NCBI GenBank assembly: GCA_026545765.1
Contig: JAIFAC010000113.1
Span: 1-64,000, forward strand
Length of the DNA: 64,000 nucleotides
Direction: 5' to 3'
Source: Plantago major
Taxonomy: Eukaryota > Streptophyta > Magnoliopsida > Lamiales > Plantaginaceae
Shown in pieces: positions 21,067-35,200 of the stretch (within the stretch, counting starts at the first letter, position 1; the number at the start of each line of letters is the position of its first letter). The notes beneath the pieces are model-generated. The model saw only the letters and a program-made list of their open reading frames with translations, was not told where the DNA came from and ran no database searches. A program made the translations under genes and the position numbers.

Positions 21067-24000
21067 GATATGGCTTGTGGTATAAAACCTATTCTACGCA
21101 CAAATTGAACTATTTTGGTTGATCGAACTTCGATTTGAAAACGTATTTCTGAGACATCTTGTCTTCCATAAAACTCAAAGAGGGTAGTACACAATTTTTT
21201 GTGAAACACTCGATAGAGTTAGTTTGTGTCAAATTTTATTCACATGATATGGCTTGTGGTATAAAACCAATTCTACGCATTAATTGAACTATTTTGGTTA
21301 ATCGAACCTCGATTTAAAAACGTATTCCTGAGACATCTTGTCTTCAAAAAAACTCGAAGGGGTAGTACACGATTTTTTGTGAAACACTCGATAGTGTTAG
21401 TTTGTGTCAAATTTTATTCACATGATATGGTTTGTGGTATAAAACCAATTCTACGCACATATTGAACTATTTTGGTTGATCGAACCTCGATTTAAAAATG
21501 TATTTTTGAGACATCTAGTGTTCGAGAAAACCCAAAGGGGTTAGTACACGGTTTTTTGTGAAAACACACTATGGGGTTAGTTTGTGACAAATTTTATGCA
21601 CATGACATGGTTTGTGGTATAAAAACTATTCTACGCACATATTGACCTATTTTGGTTGATCGAACTTCGATTTGAAAACGTATTTCCGAGATCTCTTGTC
21701 TTCAATAAAACTCAAAGTGGGTAGTACACAATTTTTTCTGAAACAATCGATAGAGTTAGTTTGTGTTAAATTTTATTCACATGATATGGCTTGTGGTATA
21801 AAACCAATTCTACGCATTAATTGAACTATTTTGGTTAATAGAACCTCGATTTAAAAACGTATTCCTGAGACATCTTGTCTTCAATAAAACTCGAAGGGGT
21901 AGTACACGATTTTTTGTGAAACACTCGATAATGTTAGTTTGTGTCAAATTTTATTCACATGATATGGCTTGTGGTATAAAACCTATTCTACGCACAAATT
22001 GAACTATTTTGGTTGATCGAACCACGATTTATAAACGTATTTCTGAGAGATCTTGTCTTCCATAAAACTCAAAGAGGGTAGTACACGATTTTTTGTGAAA
22101 CACTCGATAGAGTTAGTTTCTATCAAATTTTATTCACATGACATGGTTTGTGGTATAAAACATATTCTACGCACATAATGAACTATTTTGGTTAATAGAA
22201 CCTCGATTTAAAAATGTATTTCCGAGATCTCTTGTCTTCATTAAAACTCAAAGGGGGTAGTACACGATTTTTTGTGAAACACTCGATAGAGTTAGTTTCT
22301 ATCAAATTTTATTCACATGATATGGTTTGTGGTATAAAACATATTCTACGCACATAATGAACTATTTTGGTTAATAGAACCTCGATTTAAAAATGTATTT
22401 CTGAGACATCTTGTCTTCATTAAAACTCAAAGGGGGTAGTACACGATTTTTTGTGAAACACTCGACAGAGTTAGTTTGTGTCAAATTTTATTCACATGAT
22501 ATGGTTTGTGGTATAAAACCTATTCTACGCACAAATTGAACTATTTTGGTTGATCGAACTTCGATTTGAAAACGTATTTCTGAGACATCTTGTCTTCCAT
22601 AAAACTCAAAGAGGGTAGTACACAATTTTTTGTGAAACACTCGATAGAGTTAGCTTGTGTCAAATTTTATTCACATGATATGGCTTGTGGTATAAAACCA
22701 ATTCTACGCATTAATTGAACTATTTTGGTTAATCGAACCTCGATTTAAAAACGTATTCCTGAGACATCTTGTCTTCAAAAAAACTCGAAGGGGTAGTACA
22801 CGATTTTTTGTGAAACACTCGATAGTGTTAGTTTGTGTCAAATTTTATTCACATGATATGGTTTGTGGTATAAAACCAATTCTACGCACATATTGAACTA
22901 TTTTGGTTGATCGAACCTCGATTTAAAAATGTATTTTTGAGACATCTAGTGTTCGAGAAAACCCAAAGGGGTTAGTACACGGTTTTTTGTGAAAACACAC
23001 TATGGGGTTAGTTTGTGACAAATTTTATGCACATGACATGGTTTGTGATATAAAAACTATTCTACGCACATATTGACCTATTTTGGTTGATTGAACGTCA
23101 ATTTTAAAACGTATTTCCGAGATCTCTTGTCTTCAATAAAACTCAAAGTGGGTAGTACACGATTTTTTATAAAACACTCGATAGAGTTAGTTTGTGTCAA
23201 ATTTTATTCACATGACATGGTTTGTGGTAAAAAACAACTATTCTACACACATATTGACCTATTTTGGTTGATCGAACTCAATTTTAAAACGTATTTCCGA
23301 GACCTTTTATCTTCAATAAAACTCAAAGGGGGTAGTACACGATTTTTTGAGGTACACTCGATAGAGTTAGTTTGTGTCAAATTTTATTCACATGATATGG
23401 TTTGTGGTATAAAACCTATTCTACGCACAAATTGAACTATTTTCGTTGATCGAACTTCGATTTGAAAACGATATTTACAGACATCTTGTCTTCCATAAAA
23501 CTCAAAGAGGTAGTACACAATTTTTGTGAAACACTCGATAGAGTTAGTTGTGTCAAATTTTATTCACATGATATGGCTTGTGGTATAAAACCAATTCTAC
23601 GCATTAATTGAACTATTTTGGTTAATCGAACCTCGATTTAAAAACGTATTCCTGAGACATCTTGTCTTCAATAAAACTCGAAGGGGTAGTACACAATTTT
23701 TTGTGAAACACTCGATAGTGTTAGTTTGTGTCAAATTTTATTCACATGATATGGTTTGTGGTATAAAACCAATTCTACGCACATATTGAACTATTTTGGT
23801 TGATCGAACCTCGATTTAAAAATGTATTTTTGAGACATCTAGTGTTCGAGAAAACCCAAAGGGTTAGTACACTTTTTGTGAAAACACACTATGGGGTTAG
23901 TTTGTGACAAATTTTATGCACATGACATGGTTTGTGGTATAAAAACTATTCTACGCACATATTGACCTATTTTGGTTGATTGAACCTCAATTTTAAAACG

Positions 24001-24995
24001 TATTTCCGAGATCTCTTGTCTTCAATAAAACTCAAAGTGGGTAGTACACAATTTTTTCTGAAACACTCGATAGAGTTAGTTTGTGTCAAATTTTATTCAC
24101 ATGATATGGCTTGTGGTATAAAACCAATTCTACGCATTAATTGAACTATTTTGGTTAATAGAACCTCGATTTAAAAACGTATTCCTGAGACATCTTGCCT
24201 TCAATAAAACTCGAAGGGGTAGTACACGATTTTATGTGAAACACTCGATAATGTTAGTTTGTGTCAAATTTTATTCACATGATATGGTTTGTGGTATAAA
24301 ACCAATTCTACGCATTAATTGAACTATTTTGGTTAATCGAACCACGATTTAAAAACGTATTCCTGAGACATCTTGTCTTCAATAAAACTCGAAGGGGTAG
24401 TACACGATTTTTTGTGAAACACTCGATAGAGTTAGTTTGTGTCAAATTTTATTCACATGATATGGTTTGTGGTATAAAACCTATTCTACGCACAAATTGA
24501 ACTATTTTGGTTGATCGAACTTCGATTTGAAAACGTATTTCTGAGACATCTTGTCTTCCATAAAACTCAAAGAGGGTAGTACACAATTTTTTGTGAAACA
24601 CTCGATAGAGTTAGTTTGTGTCAAATTTTATTCACATGATATGGCTTGTGGTATAAAACCAATTCTACGCATTAATTGAACTATTTTGGTTAATCGAACC
24701 TCGATTTAAAAACGTATTCCTGAGACATGTTGTCTTCAATAAAACTTGAAGAGGTAGTACACGATTTTTTGTGAAACACTCGATAGTGTTAGTTTGTGTC
24801 AAATTTTATTCACATGATATGGTTTGTGGTATAAAACCAATTCTACGCACATATTGAACTATTTTGGTTGATCGAACCTCGATTAAAAAATGTATTTTTG
24901 AGACATCTAGTGTTCGAGAAAACCCAAAGGGGTTAGTACACGGTTTTTTGTGAAAACACACTATGGGGTTAGTTTGTGACAAATTTTATGCACAT
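21067..24995 (+). repeat. Satellite 22-monomer block, copy 2 of 2
   Basis: Near-identical to 16793-20706 with the same rare variants. This copy is clean where copy 1 has one-base losses near 16800-17270, but has its own patches at 23460-23560 and 23860-23880. Copy-specific patchy loss argues for local consensus error. Confidence 0.85.
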
Positions 24996-26244
24996 GACAT
25001 GGTTTGTGGTATAAAAACTATTCTACGCACATATTGACCTATTTTGGTTGATTGAACCTCAATTTTAAAACGTATTTCCGAGATCTCTTGTCTTCAATAA
25101 AACTCAAAGTGGGTAGTACACAATTTTTTCTGAAACACTCGATAGAGTTAGTTTGTGTCAAATTTTATTCACATGATATGGCTTGTGGTATAAAACCAAT
25201 TCTACGCATTAATTGAACTATTTTGGTTAATAGAACCTCGATTTAAAAACGTATTCCTGAGACATCTTGTCTTCAATAAAACTCGAAGGGGTAGTACACG
25301 ATTTTATGTGAAACACTCGATAATGTTAGTTTGTGTCAAATTTTATTCACATGATATGGTTTGTGGTATAAAACCAATTCTACGCATTAATTGAACTATT
25401 TTGGTTAATCGAACCTCGATTTAGAAACGTATTCCTGAGACATCTTGTCTTCAATAAAACTCGAAGGGGTAGTACACGATTTTTTGTGAAACACTCGATA
25501 GAGTTAGTTTGTGTCAAATTTTATTCACATGATATGGTTTGTGGTATAAAACCTATTCTACGCACAAACTGAACTATTTTGGTTGATCGAACTTCGATTT
25601 GAAAACGTATTTCTGAGACATCTTGTCTTCCATAAAACTCAAAGAGGGTAGTACACAATTTTTTGTGAAACACTCGATAGAGTTAGTTTGTGTCAAATTT
25701 TATTCACATGATATGGCTTGTGGTATAAAACCAATTCTACGCATTAATTGAACTATTTTGGTTAATCGAACCTCGATTTAAAAATGTATTCCTGAGACAT
25801 CTTGTCTTCAATAAAACTCGAAGGGGTAGTACACGATTTTTTGTGAAACACTCGATAGTGTTAGTTTGTGTCAAATTTTATTCACATGATATGGTTTGTG
25901 GTATAAAACCTATTCTACGCACAAACTGAACTATTTTGGTTGATCGAACTTCGATTTGAAAACGTATTTCTGAGACATGTTGTCTTCCATAAAACTCAAA
26001 GAGGGTAGTACACAATTTTTTGTGAAACACTCGATAGAGTTAGTTTGTGTCAAATTTTATTCACATGATATGGCTTGTGGTATAAAACCAATTCTACGCA
26101 TTAATTGAACTATTTTGGTTAATCGAACCTCGATTTAAAAATTTATTCCTGAGACATCTTGTCTTCAATAAAACTCGAAGGGGTAGTACACGATTTTTTG
26201 TAAAACACTCGATAGAGTAAGTTTGTGTCAAATTTTATTCACAT
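24996..26244 (+). repeat. Satellite sub-block: D', B', B and A-B dimers
   Basis: Transition region of mainly A-B dimers before the regular higher-order repeat. A monomers here carry CAAACTGAAC instead of CAAATTGAAC, and several carry GACATGTTGTC. Confidence 0.7.
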
Positions 26245-29200
26245 GATATGGTTTGTGGTATAAAACCTATTCTACGCACAAACTGAACTATTTTGGTTGA
26301 TCGAACTTCGATTTGAAAACGTATTTCTGAGACATGTTGTCTTCCATAAAACTCAAAGAGGGTAGTACACAATTTTTTGTGAAACACTCGATAGAGTTAG
26401 TTTGTGTCAAATTTTATTCACATGATATGGCTTGTGGTATAAAACCAATTCTACGCATTAATTGAACTATTTTGGTTAATCGAACCTCGATTTAAAAATG
26501 TATTCCTGAGACATCTTGTCTTCAATAAAACTCGAAGGGGTAGTACACGATTTTTTGTGAAACACTCGATAGTGTTAGTTTGTGTCAAATTTTATTCACA
26601 TGATATGGTTTGTGGTATAAAACCAATTCTACGCACATATTGAACTATTTTGGTTGATCGAACCTCGATTTAAAAATGTATTTTTGAGACATCTAGTGTT
26701 CGAGAAAACCTAAAGGGGTTAGTACACGGTTTTTTGTGAAAACACACTATGGGGTTAGTTTGTGACAAATTTTATGCACATGACATGGTTTGTGGTATAA
26801 AAACTATTCTACGCACATATTGACCTATTTTGGTTGATTGAACGTCAATTTTAAAACGTATTTCCGAGATCTCTTGTCTTCAATAAAACTCAAAGTGGGT
26901 AGTACACGATTTTTTATAAAACACTCGATAGAGTTAGTTTGTGTCAAATTTTATTCACATGACATGGTTTGTGGTAAAAAACAACTATTCTACACACATA
27001 TTGACCTATTTTGGTTGATCGAAACTCAATTTTAAAACGTATTTCCGAGAACTTTTATCTTCAATAAAATTCAAAGGGGGTAGTACGCGATTTTTTGTGG
27101 TACACTCGATAGAGTTAGTTTGTGTCAAATTTTATTCGCATGATATGGTTTGAGGTATAAAACCTATTCTACGCACAAATTGAACTATTTTGGTTGATCG
27201 AACTTCGATTTGAAAACGTATTTCTGAGACATCTTGTCTTCCATAAAACTCAAAGAGGGTAGTACACAATTTTTTGTGAAACACTGGATAGAGTTAGTTT
27301 GTGTCAAATTTTATTCACATGATATGGCTTGTGGTATAAAACCAATTCTACGCATTAATTGAACTATTTTGGTTAATCGAACCTCGATTTAAAAACGTAT
27401 TCCTGAGACATCTTGTCTTCAATAAAACTCGAAGGGGTAGTACACGATTTTTTGTGAAACACTCGATAGTGTTAGTTTGTGTCAAATTTTATTCACATGA
27501 TATGGTTTGTGGTATAAAACCAATTCTACGCACATATTGAACTATTTTGGTTGATCGAACCTCGATTTAAAAATGTATTTTTGAGACATCTAGTGTTCGA
27601 GAAAACCCAAAGGGGTTAGTACACGGTTTTTTGTGAAAACACACTATGGGGTTAGTTTGTGACAAATTTTATGCACATGACATGGTTTGTGGTATAAAAA
27701 CTATTCTACGCACATATTGACCTATATTGGTTGATTGAACGTCAATTTTAAAACGTATTTTCGAGATCTCTTGTCTTCAATAAAACTCAAAGTGGGTAGT
27801 ACACGATTTTTTATAAAACACTCGATAGAGTTAGTTTGTGTCAAATTTTATTCACATGACATGGTTTGTGGTAAAAAACAACTATTCTACACACATATTG
27901 ACCTATTTTGGTTGATCGAAACTCAATTTTAAAACGTATTTCCGAGACCTTTTATCTTCAATAAAACTCAAAGGGGGTAGTACACGATTTTTTGTGGTAC
28001 ACTCAATAGAGTTAGTTTGTGTCAAATTTTATTCACATGATATGGTTTGTGGTATAAAACCTATTCTACGCACAAATTGGACTATTTTGGTTGATCGAAC
28101 TTCGATTTGAAAACGTATTTCTGAGACATCTTGTCTTCCATAAAACTCAAAGAGGGTAGTACACAATTTTTTGTGAAACACTCGATAGAGTTAGTTTGTG
28201 TCAAATTTTATTCACATGATATGGCTTGTGGTATAAAACCAATTCTACGCATTAATTGAACTATTTTGGTTAATCGAACCTCGATTTAAAAACGTATTCC
28301 TGAGACATCTTGTCTTCAAAAAAACTCGAAGGGGTAGTACACGATTTTTTGTGAAACACTCGATAGTGTTAGTTTGTGTCAAATTTTATTCACATGATAT
28401 GGTTTGTGGTATAAAACCAATTCTACGCACATATTGAACTATTTTGGTTGATCGAACCTCGATTTAAAAATGTATTTTTGAGACATCTAGTGTTCGAGAA
28501 AACCCAAAGGGGTTAGTACACGGTTTTTTGTGAAAACACACTATGGGGTTAGTTTGTGACAAATTTTATGCACATGACAAGGTTTGTGGTATAAAAACTA
28601 TTCTACGCACATATTGACCTATATTGGTTGATTGAACGTCAATTTTAAAACGTATTTCCGAGATCTCTTGTCTTCAATAAAACTCAAAGTGGGTAGTACA
28701 CGATTTTTTATAAAACACTCGATAGAGTTAGTTTGTGTCAAATTTTATTCACATGACATGGTTTGTGGTAAAAAACAACTATTCTACACACATATTGACC
28801 TATTTTGGTTGATCGAAACTCAATTTTAAAACGTATTTCCGAGACCTTTTATCTTCAATAAAACTCAAAGGGGGTAGTACACGATTTTTTGTGGTACACT
28901 CGATAGAGTTAGTTTGTGTAAAATTTTATTCACATGATATGGTTTGTGGTATAAAACCTATTCTACGCACAAATTGAACTATTTTGCTTTGATCGAACTT
29001 CGATTTGAAAACGTATTTCTGAGACATCTTGTCTTCCATAAAACTCAAAGAGCGTAGTACACAATTTTTTGTGAAACACTGGATAGAGTTAGTTTGTGTC
29101 AAATTTTATTCACATGATATGGCTTGTGGTATAAAACCAATTCTACATTAATTGAACTATTTTGGTTAATCAAACCTCGATTTAAAAACGTATTCTGAGA

Positions 29201-32200
29201 CATCTTGTCTTCAAAAAACTTCGAAGGGGTAGTACACGATTTTTTGTGAAACACTCGATAGTGTTAGTTTGTGTCAAATTTTATTCACATGATATGGTTT
29301 GTGGTATAAAACCAATTCTACGCACATATTGAACTATTTTGGTTGATCGAACCTCGATTTAAAAATGTATTTTTGAGACATCTAGTGTTCGAGAAAACCC
29401 AAAGGGGTTAGTACACGGTTTTTTGTGAAAACACACTATGGGGTTAGTTTGTGACAAATTTTATGCACATGACATGGTTTGTGGTATAAAAACTATTCTA
29501 CGCACATATTGACCTATTTTGGTTGATTGAACGTCAATTTTAAAACGTATTTCCGAGATCTCTTGTCTTCAATAAAACTCAAAGTGGGTAGTACACGATT
29601 TTTTATAAAACACTCGATAGAGTTAGTTTGTGTCAAATTTTATTCACATGACATGGTTTGTGGTAAAAAACAACTATTCTACACATATTGACCTATTTTG
29701 GTTGATCGAAACTCAATTTTAAAACGTATTTCCGAGACCTTTTATCTTCAATAAAACTCAAAGGGGGTAGTACACGATTTTTTGTGGTACACTCGATAGA
29801 GTTAGTTTGTGTAAAATTTTATTCACATGATATGGTTTGTGGTATAAAACCTATTCTACGCACAAATTGAACTATTTTGCTTTGATCGAACTTCGATTTG
29901 AAAACGTATTTCTGAGACATCTTGTCTTCCATAAAACTCAAAGAGCGTAGTACACAATTTTTTGTGAAACACTGGATAGAGTTAGTTTGTGTCAAATTTT
30001 ATTCACATGATATGGCTTGTGGTATAAAACCAATTCTACGCATTAATTGAACTATTTTGGTTAATCAAACCTCGATTTAAAAACGTATTCCTGAGACATC
30101 TTGTCTTCAAAAAAACTCGAAGGGGTAGTACACGATTTTTTGTGAAACACTCGATAGTGTTAGTTTGTGTCAAATTTTATTCACATGATATGGTTTGTGG
30201 TATAAAACCAATTCTACGCACATATTGAACTATTTTGGTTGATCGAACCTCGATTTAAAAATGTATTTTGAGACATCTAGTGTTCGAGAAAACCCAAAGG
30301 GGTTAGTACACGGTTTTTTGTGAAAACACACTATGGGGTTAGTTTGTGACAAATTTTATGCACATGACATGGTTTGTGGTATAAAAACTATTCTACGCAC
30401 ATATTGACCTATTTTGGTTGATTGAACGTCAATTTTAAAACGTATTTCCGAGATCTCTTGTCTTCAATAAAACTCAAAGTGGGTAGTACACGATTTTTTA
30501 TAAAACACTCGATAGAGTTAGTTTGTGTCAAATTTTATTCACATGACATGGTTTGTGGTAAAAAACAACTATTCTACACACATATTGACCTATTTTGGTT
30601 GATCGAAACTCAATTTTAAAACGTATTTCCGAGACCTTTTATCTTCAATAAAACTCAAAGGGGGTAGTACACGATTTTTTGTGGTACACTCGATAGAGTT
30701 AGTTTGTGTCAAATTTTATTCACATGATATGGTTTGTGATATAAAACCTATTCTACGCACAAATTGAACTATTTTGGTTGATCGAACTTCGATTTGAAAA
30801 CGTATTTCTGAGACATCTTGTCTTCCATAAAACTCAAAGAGGGTAGTACACAATTTTTTGTGAAACACTCGATAGAGTTAGTTTGTGTCAAATTTTATTC
30901 ACATGATATGGCTTGTGGTATAAAACCAATTCTACGCATTAATTGAACTATTTTGGTTAATCGAACCTCGATTTAAAAACGTATTCCTGAGACATCTTGT
31001 CTTCACAAAAACTCGAAGGGGTAGTACACGATTTTTTGTGAAACACTCGATAGTGTTAGTTTGTGTCAAATTTTATTCACATGATATGGTTTGTGGTATA
31101 AAACCAATTCTACGCACATATTGAACTATTTTGGTTGATCGAACCTCGATTTAAAAATGTATTTTTGAGACATCTAGTGTTCGAGAAAACCCAAAGGGGT
31201 TAGTACACGGTTTTTTGTGAAAACACACTATGGGGTTAGTTTGTGACAAATTTTATGCACATGACAAGGTTTGTGGTATAAAAACTATTCTACGCACATA
31301 TTGACCTATTTTGGTTGATTGAACGTCAATTTTAAAACGTATTTCGAGATCTCTTGTCTTCAATAAAACTCAAAGTGGGTAGTACACGATTTTTTATAAA
31401 ACACTCGATAGAGTTAGTTTGTGTCAAATTTTATTCACATGACATGGTTTCTGGTAAAAAACAACTATTCTACACACATATTGACCTATTTTGGTTGATC
31501 GAAACTCAATTTTAAAACGTATTTCCGAGACCTTTTATCTTCAATAAAACTCAAAGGGGGTAGTACACGATTTTTTGTGGTACACTCGATAGAGTTAGTT
31601 TGTGTCAAATTTTATTCACATGATATGGTTTGTGGTATAAAACCTATTCTACGCACAAATTGAACTATTTTGCTTGATCGAACTTCAATTTGAAAACGTA
31701 TTTCTGAGACATCTTGTCTTCCATAAAACTCAAAGAGGGTAGTACACAATTTTTTGTGAAACACTCGATAGAGTTAGTTTGTGTCAAATTTTATTCACAT
31801 GATATGGCTTGTGGTATAAAACCAATTCTACGCATTAATTGAACTATTTTGGTTAATCGAACCTCGATTTAAAAACGTATTCCTGAGACATCTTGTCTTC
31901 AATAAAACTCGAAGGGGTAGTACACGATTTTTTGTGAAACACTCGATAGTGTTAGTTTGTGTCAAATTTTATTCACATGATATGGTTTGTGGTATAAAAC
32001 AATTCTACGCACATATTGAACTATTTTGGTTGATCGAACCTCGATTTAAAAATGTATTTTTGAGACATCTAGTGTTCGAGTAAACCCAAAGGGGTTAGTA
32101 CACGGTTTTTTGTGAAAACACACTATGGGGTTAGTTTGTGACAAATTTTATGCACATGACATGGTTTGTGGTATAAAAACTATTCTACGCACATATTGAC

Positions 32201-35200
32201 CTATATTGGTTGATTGAACGTTAATTTTAAAACGTATTTCCGAGATCTCTTGTCTTCAATAAAACTCAAAGTGGGTAGTACACGATTTTTTATAAAACAC
32301 TCGATAGAGTTAGTTTGTGTCAAATTTTATTCACATGACATGGTTTGTGGTAAAAAACAACTATTCTACACACATATTGACCTATTTTGGTTGATCGAAA
32401 CTCAATTTTAAAACGTATTTCCGAGACCTTTTATCTTCAATAAAACTCAAAGGGGGTAGTACACGATTTTTTGTGGTACACTCGATAGAGTTAGTTTGTG
32501 TAAAATTTTATTCACATGATATGGTTTGTGGTATAAAACCTATTCTACGCACAAATTGAACTATTTTGCTTTGATCGAACTTCGATTTGAAAACGTATTT
32601 CTGAGACATCTTGTCTTCCATAAAACTCAAAGAGCGTAGTACACAATTTTTTGTGAAACACTGGATAGAGTTAGTTTGTGTCAAATTTTATTCACATGAT
32701 ATGGCTTGTGGTATAAAACCAATTCTACGCATTAATTGAACTATTTTGGTTAATCAAACCTCGATTTAAAAACGTATTCCTGAGACATCTTGTCTTCAAA
32801 AAAACTCGAAGGGGTAGTACACGATTTTTTGTGAAACACTCGATAGTGTTAGTTTGTGTCAAATTTTATTCACATGATATGGTTTGTGGTATAAAACCAA
32901 TTCTACGCACATATTGAACTATTTTGGTTGATCGAACCTCGATTTAAAAATGTATTTTTGAGACATCTAGTGTTCGAGAAAACCCAAAGGGGTTAGTACA
33001 CGGTTTTTTGTGAAAACACACTATGGGGTTAGTTTGTGACAAATTTTATGCACATGACATGGTTTGTGGTATAAAAACTATTCTACGCACATATTGACCT
33101 ATTTTGGTTGATTGAACGTCAATTTTAAAACGTATTTACGTGATCTCTTGTCTTCAATAAAACTCAAAGTGGGTAGTACACGATTTTTATAAAACACTTT
33201 CGATAGAGTTAGTTTGTGTCAAATTTTATTCACATGACATGGTTTGTGGTAAAAAACAACTATTCTACACACATATTGACCTATTTTGGTTGATCGAAAC
33301 TCAATTTTAAAACGTATTTCCGAGACCTTTTATCTTCAATAAAACTCAAAGGGGGTAGTACACGATTTTTTGTGGTACACTCGATAGAGTTAGTTTGTGT
33401 AAAATTTTATTCACATGATATGGTTTGTGGTATAAAACCTATTCTACGCACAAATTGAACTATTTTGCTTTGATCGAACTTCGATTTGAAAACGTATTTC
33501 TGAGACATCTTGTCTTCCATAAAACTCAAAGAGCTTAGTACACAATTTTTTGTGAAACACTGGATAGAGTTAGTTTGTGTCAAATTTTATTCACATGATA
33601 TGGCTTGTGGTATAAAACCAATTCTACGCATTAATTGAACTATTTTGGTTAATCAAACCTCGATTTAAAAACGTATTCCTGAGACATCTTGTCTTCAAAA
33701 AAACTCGAAGGGGTAGTACACGATTTTTTGTGAAACACTCGATAGTGTTAGTTTGTGTCAAATTTTATTCACATGATATGGTTTGTGGTATAAAACCAAT
33801 TCTACGCACATATTGAACTATTTTGGTTGATCGAACCTCGATTTAAAAATGTATTTTTGAGACATCTAGTGTTCGAGAAACCCAAAGGGGTTAGTACACG
33901 GTTTTTTGTGAAAACACACTATGGGGTTAGTTTGTGACAAATTTTATGCACATGACATGGTTTGTGGTATAAAAACTATTCTACGCACATATTGACCTAT
34001 TTTGGTTGATTGAACGTCAATTTTAAAACGTATTTCCGAGATCTCTTGTCTTCAATAAAACTCAAAGTGGGTAGTACGATTTTTATAAAACACTCGATAG
34101 AGTTAGTTTGTGTCAAATTTTATTCACATGACATGGTTTGTGGTAAAAAACAACTATTCTACACACATATTGACCTATTTTGGTTGATCGAAACTCAATT
34201 TTAAAACGTATTTCCGAGACCTTTTATCTTCAATAAAACTCAAAGGGGGTAGTACACGATTTTTTGTGGTACACTCGATAGAGTTAGTTTGTGTCAAATT
34301 TTATTCACATGATATGGTTTGTGATATAAAACCTATTCTACGCACAAATTGAACTATTTTGGTTGATCGAACTTCGATTTGAAAACGTATTTCTGAGACA
34401 TCTTGTCTTCCATAAAACTCAAAGGGTAGTACACAATTTTTGTGAAACACTCGATAGAGTTAGTTTGTGTCAAATTTTATTCACATGATATGGCTTGTGG
34501 TATAAAACCAATTCTACGCATTAATTGAACTATTTTGGTTAATCGAACCTCGATTTAAAAACGTATTCCTGAGACATCTTGTCTTCACAAAAACTCAAGG
34601 GGTAGTACACGATTTTTGTGAAACACTCGATAGTGTTAGTTTGTGTCAAATTTTATTCACATGATATGGTTTGTGGTATAAAACCAATTCTACGCACATA
34701 TTGAACTATTTTGGTTGATCGAACCTCGATTTAAAAATGTATTTTTGAGACATCTAGTGTTCGAGAAAACCCAAAGGGGTTAGTACACGGTTTTTTGTGA
34801 AAACACACTATGGGGTTAGTTTGTGACAAATTTTATGCACATGACAAGGTTTGTGGTATAAAAACTATTCTACGCACATATTGACCTATTTTGGTTGATT
34901 GAACGTCAATTTTAAAACGTATTTCCGAGATCTCTTGTCTTCAATAAAACTCAAAGTGGGTAGTACACGATTTTTTATAAAACACTCGATAGAGTTAGTT
35001 TGTGTCAAATTTTATTCACATGACATGGTTTGTGGTAAAAAACAACTATTCTACACACATATTGACCTATTTTGGTTGATCGAAACTCAATTTTAAAACG
35101 TATTTCCGAGACCTTTTATCTTCAATAAAACTCAAAGGGGGTAGTACACGATTTTTTGTGGTACACTCGATAGAGTTAGTTTGTGTCAAATTTTATTCAC

